Shown in pieces: positions 22,116 through 29,077 of a stretch of DNA of 29,077 nucleotides. Positions within the stretch are counted from its first letter, which is position 1. Each line of letters opens with the position of its first letter. Both the position numbers and the translations under genes were made by a program. The stretch comes from Sperchopsis tessellata (Eukaryota > Arthropoda > Insecta > Coleoptera > Hydrophilidae). The stretch spans positions 1 through 29,077 of the forward strand of contig JAWQRN010000476.1 in the NCBI GenBank assembly GCA_033557685.1. Reading direction: 5' to 3'. Below the pieces are notes generated by a model. That model was not told where the DNA came from. It saw only the letters and a list, made by a program, of their open reading frames with translations, and did no database searches.

Positions 22116-22423
22116 TGTAAGGGTTCACAAATAATAATTCAACAAGTTAAAAATGTATGTATTTTAAAGTATTTAGATTACATATAATACAACGATGAAT
22201 TATACAACTGTATTCGAGCGTAACTGTGACGAGCTATCTACTGACTACCTCCTGATAGCGCCCGGGTTGTTTATAGAGCCGGCTGGTATTTGTTCTCTAA
22301 TGTTCCACGCGACTCGGTTCACTTCGGAGATGTAGCATCTAGAACAAACTGGAGTCGACTAGTCCTGTTCAGTGGCGTGGGCGTGTATATTTTCTTTGTG
22401 GGCACCATAGTAATTTCGTAACA
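22116..22423 (-). repeat. Candidate solo LTR with TATA and initiator
   Basis: On the minus strand a 308-bp block starts TGTTACG and ends CTTACA (TG..CA type). It contains CTCTATAAACAACC (TATA at 22270-22275) and, 33 bp downstream, a TCAGT initiator (22240-22244), the consensus arthropod start site. It is GC-richer than its surroundings upstream of the TATA and AT-rich after the start, as LTRs often are. Against the call: the flanks AGGGA and TTGAC are not a target duplication, no tRNA-complementary primer site (TGG..) follows, and no second LTR or gag-pol is present. A host or other transposon promoter is the alternative. Confidence 0.4.
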
Positions 22424-22734
22424 TTGACCATTGTTAGTACTGTTCATCCCGAATAGAATCACCTGTAGACTCGTTCTTTAAAGGGCAATGCGGCCTCAGG
22501 CATCCAGACGATTGGCGTTCCTAAATACAAGAAATTTCTGTTCATCGTATGTCGATGTTCAAATGGCATCGGCTGCAAACAAACAGTTGGTTTCCAAAGT
22601 GGACAGACTTCTTCAGTTCCTTTCGCCGATGATTCGTGTCAATAGTCAGAGGCTTTGCCTTTTTCACAGACTGAATAATAGTAGAAATAACAGCGCCAGG
22701 ACAAATTTTCGCGAATTATAGATACTTTTTGAGT
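22424..22734. other. GC-richer stretch, no recognised gene
   Basis: A 78-codon plus-strand frame from the ATG at 22488 ends at 22721, and the minus strand is also open over a similar length. Neither peptide resembles a family I know. The base composition is clearly less AT-rich than in the neighbours. It may belong to the element that supplied the candidate LTR. Confidence 0.3.
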
Positions 22735-23060
22735 TCGAACCCCAATAAAATGTACAGCCTTCTTGTGTTGTTTAAAGAAGGTATGGGCGATACAAAGGTA
22801 ACTTTCTGTTCGAAATTGGATTAGTCTATATTCCGTGATGTTCCTTATGCTAGGACCGTATACTTTGACATCATCTACATCAGCACCTACTCCAATCTTG
22901 ACGTTAAAGTCCGCGATGACCTTAGTTATCTCTTACCTAGTCGTAATTTATACAGCTTCGTCCATTCTTACATATAATTCTTTAATCTCCTGCTCTGATA
23001 TATCAGTTTTTAGGGCGTAGGTCTGGATTATATTCTGAAACTTAAGGATACAAATATCAT
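22735..23060 (-). pseudogene. RTE-type endonuclease fragment
   Basis: The minus strand reads IIQTYALKTDISEQEIKELY, then ITKVIADFNVKIGVGADVDD, KVYGPSIRNITEYRLIQF and CIAHTFFKQHKKAVHF. This is the centre of the RTE-type APE endonuclease (Q.YAPTSD..EE..E.FY, VIGDFNAKIG, YG.G.RNE.G.RL..F, NTFFKQHKR). The GDFN motif has become ADFN and one stop lies after DEAV. The frame is otherwise continuous. The WTSPDG and IDYI blocks that should follow are replaced by unrelated sequence, so the copy is cut at about 22735. Confidence 0.85.
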
Positions 23061-23475
23061 AGACATCCTAACTTTACAAACTTTAACTACATCTCGCTCA
23101 GTTTCACCTAAGCTATATTACCTGCCCAAGATTCATAAATATATCTACACCCTCAGGGTGATTGTTTCCTTCCAAAATTATCTTTACCAGTGACTCGCTA
23201 TTTTTCTTTCAAACATTTGTTCAGTATAACTCTTATCGTAAAAGTTAGTTAGTATGTTCTATAAATATCGTGTCCCATTTTACTAATATCCCATTGAAAT
23301 TGGTCAGAACTATTATTAATGATAGTTATCTTTTTCTAAATCATTTTTTTAATGATTGAATTTGTTTTGAGTACCTCATGTTTTGTATTTCAGAATTGTT
23401 TTTATAAACAAATATTTGGCACCCCCATGAGTTTTATTCTGAATTTTTCCCGGTTCACTTTGTTGTTCTCTAGAC
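23045..23475 (+). pseudogene. Penelope-like element RT fragment (fingers and early palm)
   Basis: One plus-strand frame reads LKDTNIIDILTLQTL, SVSPKLYYLPKIHKYIYTLR, VIVSFQN; Penelope-type RTs have P..YGLPKIHK...PLRPIVS here. After a stop another frame gives SINIVSHFTNIPLKLVRTII, equivalent to SFDVVSLFTNIPL with the catalytic Asp replaced, then FVFQNCFYKQIFGTPMS at about 23385-23430, where GTPMGSPLSP is usual. The fragment stops there. It is the part of the RT that comes before the part seen at 9140-9610. Confidence 0.82.
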
Positions 23476-23670
23476 GAGTCAGTCAGCATTTCTAGTGATA
23501 TTGTCCTATACTATTTGTAGTAACGCTACTCACAAATCGTTTGACCCGTGGATGCTCGGATGGTGAATGGTGAATGTGACAACTATTTATAACAGTTTAT
23601 AGGTATATTTATTAATAAAAAATAACAATTAAAAAGCAATTTCTAAGAATTAAGTTCTTTCAATCTATAT

Positions 23671-25478
23671 TAATATTAAAGTCGAGTCTTTTTTTATGCG
23701 TACCTTTTTAATTTTGAATTTATGCAGAGCTAATTTTTCGGGGGTTCCCTGTTGTATATGTGCATATACCAACATCGTATTTTGGTGATTCGTATTTTTA
23801 AGGAGTATGTACATTCTAACTTTCGCATTTAAGTAGTATACATGTCAGCAATGAGTGTTCGTGATGTTTAATATAGAATTTTGCACGTGAGTATGTGTTT
23901 GTCTTTTGAATATCGTAAGTCTACATTTTGCTAATCTTTAATTTACCAAATAAAATGATAATTGCAATTTTAAATCGCTTAGCAAAAGGAGAATGATGTA
24001 CAGCAATTGGTAAACATTTAAGATTAGGCAAATCTATATCAGAGCCATTAAAAATAAGTCGCAAAAATAAAATCGGTCATTTCTGACTCAAAAGTAAATG
24101 CCAAATTATCATCGTAGTCAAGAAAATCTTTATTTATAAGAAATGAAGGAATCGGAGCCATCTACTTCCGCTTCCCAGTCCGATAAAGACTTTTCGGCTA
24201 GCAAAGAATGGCTAACTGTTTTTTTTTTTTTAAAGAAATGCATTTCATAACGTGAGTATTACAGGCGAGGTGCATTAGCAGATGTAGAAGCAGACAAAAA
24301 TAATCCTGAAAAGTTAAACAAAATTAATGAAGATGGTGGATAGTGCCCCGATCAAGTGTTTAACGCTGAGGAGACAGGATTGTTTTGGAAAAAAATGCCT
24401 AGTCGAACTTATATCTCAAAGTCTGAGAAAAAAGTACGCGGATTTAAAGCATCCAAAGATCGACTAACATTGTTACTTTATATCAATACATCAGGAGATC
24501 GAATATTGAAACCTTTCCTAGAAAATCGATCTCTAAGACCAAGTGCGCTAAAACGCAAAGATCCAAACAAATCTACCGGTATATTGATGGCTAATAAAAA
24601 GTCCTGGGTGACAAGTTATATTAATTGCTAATAATGCACCAGGTCATCCGCATTTAGAACATCGAAATGTGCAGCTAGTGTTTTTTTCACCCAATACAAA
24701 AAGCATTAATCAACCATTAGATCAAGACATAGTTGCTACTTTAAAAAAAATAACTTTAAGCGCACTTATCAATTTATTTTGATTAAACTGGAAATAATTA
24801 AATAACTGTAACTAACGTTTGTAAACAAAGTTTCTATTTTAGACAGTTTAAATCTTGCTGCATCTGCTATCGTTGAAATACGACCACAAACTTTAAATAC
24901 CTGCTGGAAAGCAGCTTAGCCTGGATGTGTTGGAAACAATGCAACAAATCAAATATCGACAGTATTAACTGAAATTATGACTTTGGCACATGAAATTGGT
25001 GGAGAAGGTTTTGATACCTTTAACGAGAATGATGTCGATGAATTGCTCTGGATAATGCATTAAGTAATGATGATATTATTGGTATAACATTAGATTTAGA
25101 AAACGATAGTGAAATGCAAATATAATACAATCATTTTCTTGTTAACAACACAAATTCTGAACAAGCCATTAAATTCTTACGAGAGCTAAGGCATTGTACT
25201 TTTGGATATTGCACACTGCATAAGACAATGATAAAATCATCATCGCAAAGTTTAATTACGGATAACATTGTCAGAGGAAAAAAATAAATAAATAAATTAT
25301 CATGTTCTTTTATGCATTCTTATTTTCCTGAATTTTCATATAGTTTTTTATGCGATTTTCTGTTCATTTTAACTCATTGCTTTGATTTTATGTAGTTTTA
25401 AAAAGTTATTTTTTGTGCGTTTTTTTATGTGCGGTTTTCTTTGGACGGTATCTACCACATAAAAAATACTTTACTGTA
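23671..25478 (+). mobile_element. Tigger/pogo DNA transposon, about 1.8 kb
   Basis: The right end is marked by CTACCACATAAAAAATACTTT followed by ACTGTA, closing at 25478. In reverse complement this is TACAGTAAAGTATTTTTTATG, and its CAGT start and later ACCG/CCGC stretches are in the style of pogo/Tigger ends. On the left, 23676-23702 shows AAAGT...TTTTTTTATGCGTA, a diverged partner. The transposase remnant lies between in the expected orientation. The target TA is plausible at the right but not confirmed on the left. Confidence 0.6.
23955..25287 (+). pseudogene. Tigger/pogo (jerky-like) transposase, catalytic Asps lost
   Basis: The coding remnant starts near 23955 with a helix-turn-helix (IIAILNRLAKGE, IGKHLRLGKSISEPLK). 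EPSTSASQSDKDFSASKEWL follows, then a T-run insertion with a frameshift (about 24220), and NNPEKLNKINEDGG, a stop, and VFNAEETGLFWKKMPSRTYI. There the first catalytic Asp (NADET in the family) is Glu. FKASKDRLTLLLYIN and NKKSWVTS follow. About 30 codons are then missing before ANNAPGHPHLEH, where the second Asp (LLDNAPGHP) is Asn. QPLDQDIVATL keeps the third. The C-terminal part runs RPQTLNTCWKAA, LAHEIGGEGFD, SNDDIIGI, one TAA at 25123, and stays open to the stop at 25285-25287. Inactive, but the core 24356-24631 is one open frame, so it is moderately young. Confidence 0.9.
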
Positions 25479-25875
25479 TATACTTAAATAAAAAAACAGT
25501 AAAAAAACACAAATACAACGGATATCATCAAAATATATTAATAATAATATCAAAACATAAGCGAGTACTCAAACGTCAGACTCAACGGACTCGAATGCAT
25601 GAATTGCTGAATCAAGCCGTAACACAGTAAATACCAACCATGCAGTCAACTATATTTAAAATTTCTACATTATCTTAACAGCTTATATATTTACGGGGGA
25701 AATACCTGTCGCTAGAATTCGAATTATTGTTTTATAAGCGTTATCTCTGTATTAATGTTTCAATTTGCAATTAAATAATCATTATGCTAATTAGATATTA
25801 ATCTACACGAAATTGCCATTTTCGCAATAAAATAAGAATTTGTAACTTCCTTGGCAATACATGAATGTGTTATTT
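25479..25875. other. No recognised feature
   Basis: AT-rich DNA between the Tigger element and the inverted repeat. Nothing was recognised on either strand. Confidence 0.5.
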
Positions 25876-26021
25876 TAATATTTGATAAATCAAATATCGA
25901 GCAAACCGGTCAAACCACGTATCCACTGCAGTTCAACTTGTTTCCCTTAATTTTACAAAAACGATTTTGATTTCTGCATTGACTAGGCCGGTTTGCTCGA
26001 TATTTGATTTATCAAATATTA
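25876..26021. repeat. Perfect 34-bp inverted repeat, 146-bp unit
   Basis: The 34 bases at 25876-25909 (TAATATTTGATAAATCAAAT then ATCGAGCAAACCGG) are repeated as an exact reverse complement at 25988-26021, with 78 bp between. Each arm also holds its own palindrome, ATATTTGA-TAAA-TCAAATAT, so the whole can form a stem or a branched structure. If the outer TA on each side is a target duplication, the element is 25878-26019, as expected of a Tc1/mariner-type MITE; that TA is also part of the palindrome, so this cannot be proved. The lack of any mismatch contrasts with the other heavily diverged palindromes here. Confidence 0.9.
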
Positions 26022-27714
26022 GAATGAATAATGTTTATTTTATTTGTATGTAAATTACATATTAGAACTACACCAGCAAAAAATATAGGTGTTATCGCCA
26101 CTAAAATCTAGTCGTGACAGGGGGGAGGAGTGGTGTCTCGGTTTTGTTACTCTGAAATCGGGGCACTTAGGCTTAGGGGGATATGTTTAAATATTTAAAA
26201 TGCGTTTCAAAGACCATGATTAAATTAAACGTAAATCCATTGGGTATTATTTATTTTTTAGAACCTCACTGTCATTAACGTTTTAAATGGCAATATCACA
26301 ACGTTCTAATTATAAACTTATCTTGTTAACAAATTAGAGTAGCGAAACAGGAAAATAGTTTTCCTCATAAAATAAAAAAAGGCTGTGGGTGATGTGGCAG
26401 TCGGAAGTTTGCTTTATGGAAATAAATAAAACCAGTGATCAAACACTAAAATATTTTCAAGCTTATTGGTAGTAAAAAGTTGAATTAGCTTAATCTGATA
26501 ATTAACTCCATAACTTAACAACATAATGTTATTTTTATATTACGGTTTGATTAAATGTTTGTTAAAATACATTTAAAACTTGAGGTTATTCGATTTAAAA
26601 ATAATTTTAAATGTGTATATTCCAGTTTTTAATTAATATAATATATTACATAGCCGGAATAACGTTATTAAAAATATAAATTCTGACATAAATCATTACG
26701 AATTTAACAAATTATAAAACATACACATCTCATGTTTAATTCAAACAGAGGAGCAACTGGTGCAAGATAAGCGAGCTGTAATGAAGTCTGGGCATTTGAA
26801 ACAATACCCCCTTTCAGCAGCTCCTTTTACCATATGCCGCAAATTAATATGTTGCTTAATAAATGTCAGATATTATTTGTGTTCCATTTATTTTTTTTTT
26901 GTTCTAATTAATTTCCTCTATCTCTCTCGACTGTTTACCAGTCGTAACAGAGATTTATCGTCAAATATCAACAAATGCATTCATGTTTTGCAACTACTTA
27001 TAAAGCGGAGCTTTACTTTTTGTTGGGGATTGACTTTTAAATAGAAATACACTTTAGCTGGGTTTCACTAAAGTATTTAGGTTAAGATTTTTCGATACCT
27101 TTAAAAGTTAACTATTGACGGGTATTGCTGTCCCAGTATACAGTTTTTGAAAATTTCAGTCAGAATTGTAATCTATAACCAGGAATACCAGACGTATCGC
27201 CGTACACACAACAGTCCTGCATAGCAAATGTCTAACTCAATAAATACAGATTTTGAAATTATCAACTAAAGGAATATACTGAGCTTGCGGTTACGCTACA
27301 TGATTCAATTGTAAACACTCGCGAGATCTGAAGTTTATCATACTGTTTTCCAACGCAAAAATGAGTGATGGCTAAATATATAGATGTCCTTTGGCACAAC
27401 ATAGTTCATAGGAATATATGAGTACTATATTGAGGTATTTGAATTTCAATTATTGGGAAGAGTAATACAAATTTGTAACAATCTTGATCTTGACAAAACT
27501 ATTTAATTTTGTATTAAATACAGCTGTTTTATATTTAGAAAAATACATACTAAAATATCAAAATCTCAGTCATTATTACAATTTAAGATTTGGAAATTAA
27601 GGAAATAATATTTCAAAAAGGTAGAATTGCCAGATTTTGAATATTTTGGTTATAATAGATTTCCACCCTTAAAGGTTCTATTCTAAGGGAGTGATAGAGT
27701 TATCAGGTCCTTTA
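26022..27714. other. 1.7 kb with no recognised gene
   Basis: Mostly AT-rich and without motifs. A 95-codon plus-strand frame at 26760-27044 begins just after TTTAATTCAAACAG, which could serve as a splice acceptor, and opens with EEQLVQDKRAVMKSGHLKQY. I do not recognise it, and its second half is AT-driven hydrophobic sequence. A G-rich patch lies at 26116-26130. Confidence 0.5.
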
Positions 27715-27960
27715 TTTATATGGTAAGGTTTATGTCGGAGAAACCAAGCATCCGACTGACGTTTAAGGAAGCAAGTACGCTGGCTCGTCTTTGTCATATT
27801 ACTCAATTAGCCGTCGATGAACATCGTCATGAAACAGGTTATACAATTATGTTCAAAGACTAAAGTCTTGGCTCAAAAGATTTATAATCGCCCCAACAAT
27901 ATTAATAGGAAAGATGATTTTAACTTAAAATCGCTTGAAGGGCTTTCTGGTTCGTTTCCA
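27715..27960 (+). pseudogene. GIY-YIG endonuclease fragment of a Penelope-like element
   Basis: The plus strand reads GKVYVGETKHPTDV (27722-27763), the start of the GIY-YIG core as found in Penelope-like elements (..YVGETKR....R..EH). A one-base shift then leads to FKEASTLARLCHITQLAVDEHRHETGYTIMFKD, which matches the helix and the AVAEH...GH.I.F block, including the conserved Glu and His. After a further shift comes KTKVLAQKIYNRPNNINRKDDFNL, matching EI.K.PNNINRE.G..L. So the whole domain is present in three frames. The RT it should follow is not seen directly upstream. Confidence 0.75.
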
Positions 27961-28324
27961 TCCTCCTGCACTCGATAATATCCAAAGAAATAGAACTACG
28001 CCATCCTATTACTCATCCCCTATTTCGCCAGTCTCTGCCTATATGTCATTCGCCTTCAAAATGTTCCTTGCAACAGTAGATGCTTTTCAGTCGAAAAAAC
28101 CATTCATATTGGTATATTGGTTTTACTTCTTGCCTAAAGCTTTTACAGATCTTCAAAAATTGGTTACCTATGCAACAATATGCTTGTCAACTTTCATCTA
28201 CATGAATGATATCATTATACTCGGAATCCAAAGCTCGATTATCGTGCTCCTAAAGGTAATAAATTTAACTAGAGCAATTAGAAAACTACATATCATTGTT
28301 ATCACAGCATTGCGCGAACGCTGA
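27935..28324 (+). other. Unrecognised 130-codon open frame after the GIY-YIG domain
   Basis: A frame open from about 27935 to the stop at 28321-28324 has no ATG at its start. It begins RFHPPALDNIQRNRTTPSYY and SSPISPVSAYMSFAFK, then becomes hydrophobic (FILVYWFYFLP, TFIYMNDIIILGIQSSIIVLL). No family was recognised. Its Pro/Ser-rich start could be the variable tail of the Penelope-like protein, read on from the GIY-YIG domain after a frameshift. A frame of this length is only mildly unexpected by chance in DNA of this composition. Confidence 0.25.
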
Positions 28325-29054
28325 AAGTCAGTGGCGTAATACAAAATTTCCTTAAACTATTAAGACCTCACACTTATCATGCGCATATTTGTATTTTAAA
28401 CTCGAAAAATAGATGCATCGTTCTGAAAAGAGCAGTTGTTTATTAGTTTTGTTTAAATCAAGGAACATACGAAAATTTAAATCAAACAAGAAATATGATA
28501 ACACAAACTGAAGTACGCATGGGGCAAACACCTGATACACTAAGCCAATGGCCAAATAGCACTCGTAACCTTAACCTGCAACTTGGACTCAACCGAGAGA
28601 GTTTGACAGTCGTGCATATGATGACGTGGTGTAGTTCTCTAATTGCACGGACACTACCAACATGTACATGGTACATTGAATAAGTATTTAAATCAAACAG
28701 GTTAGCGAGAACACCTCAAAAACATATGCAACATATACGTAAATGACGCCAGGGATTGACGATATAATATGAAAGTTTTAAGCGTTAAGATTATATAACG
28801 GTAAAAAGAGCTAAATGTTTTAAATGTGAGTTAATCTTAGTACATAATCTTCTTATCAAGCATGCTATCAACATTTGTAACAATATAGATGTTCGGCAGA
28901 GCAAGGAAAATAAGGTACTTCAAAGTGTATAGATTTAGATGCACTTATGATGCAGTGACATACCACGAAATCTAACAAAACAATAATTTTCGTAATATAT
29001 TTTACAGTAAAAGCTTAAATTTAAAATAGGAAGGTTTTTAATGATATTGTTTTC
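28325..29054. other. 0.7 kb with no recognised gene
   Basis: A GC-richer patch at 28495-28683 holds open frames of about 62 codons on both strands without recognisable motifs. The rest is AT-rich and noncoding. Confidence 0.5.
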
Positions 29055-29077
29055 TATATATATATATATATATATAT
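29055..29077. repeat. (TA)n microsatellite
   Basis: An uninterrupted TA run reaches the end of the window. Confidence 0.9.

Noticed and set aside
22835..23020. Plus-strand Ser/Thr-rich frame of 61 codons
   Set aside because: Shadow of the RTE endonuclease on the minus strand.
26760..27044. 95-codon frame after a possible splice acceptor
   Set aside because: No recognisable family, weak pyrimidine tract, and the second half is AT-driven hydrophobic sequence.
1..29077. tRNA, rRNA, CRISPR or bacterial operon content
   Set aside because: No cloverleaf, rRNA core, spaced repeat array or ribosome-binding pattern was seen; the window is eukaryotic repeat DNA.

Overview
This 29 kb window looks like intergenic DNA, or part of a large intron, from an animal nuclear genome, most likely an arthropod and plausibly an insect. 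The DNA is strongly AT-rich, and nearly every recognisable coding stretch is a broken transposable element. The mix of RTE and Jockey/CR1-like non-LTR retrotransposons, Penelope-like elements, Tc1/mariner elements and a Tigger/pogo element, with AT microsatellites at both ends, is typical of large repeat-rich insect genomes; the species cannot be told from this. I found no intact gene, no rRNA or tRNA gene, no CRISPR array and no convincing host protein gene. All family calls are from reading translated frames by eye; no database search was possible.

Layout. 1-55: AT microsatellite. 105-2390 (minus): decayed non-LTR element with endonuclease, reverse transcriptase (RT) and C-terminal remnants. 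2430-4320 (plus): RTE-type element keeping an FADD motif. 5291-5632: imperfect palindrome, MITE-like. 5696-5947: unexplained open frame ending at a good splice donor. 6162-7279: mariner-type element with its terminal repeats, catalytic core deleted. 7560-9115 (plus): second copy of the same RTE family. 9140-9610: Penelope-like RT fragment. 9860-10620: 3' end of another non-LTR element with a (TGAA)n tail. 10768-11410: large 640-bp foldback palindrome. 11477-12569 (minus): second mariner-type transposase. 12778-12946: possible small MITE. 12950-17090: long stretch without recognisable genes.

17100-17590 (minus): fragment of a multicopy protein family, butted against an RTE C-terminus (17600-17925, minus). 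18205-18870 (minus): RTE 3' end with a (GAA)n tail. 20155-21400 (minus): another non-LTR element. 22116-22423: candidate LTR with TATA and initiator on the minus strand. 22735-23060 (minus): RTE endonuclease. 23045-23475 (plus): Penelope-like RT. 23671-25478: Tigger/pogo element with both first catalytic aspartates lost. 25876-26021: perfect 34-bp inverted repeat. 27715-27960 (plus): GIY-YIG endonuclease piece of a Penelope-like element, followed by an unrecognised 130-codon frame. 29055-29077: (TA)n.

The parts do not work together as a system. They record many waves of insertion, deletion and decay. The items best worth a second look are the perfect inverted repeat at 25.9 kb, the two large palindromes at 5.3 and 10.8 kb, the candidate LTR promoter at 22.2 kb, the fused fragments at 17.6 kb, and the open frames at 5.7 and 27.9 kb.
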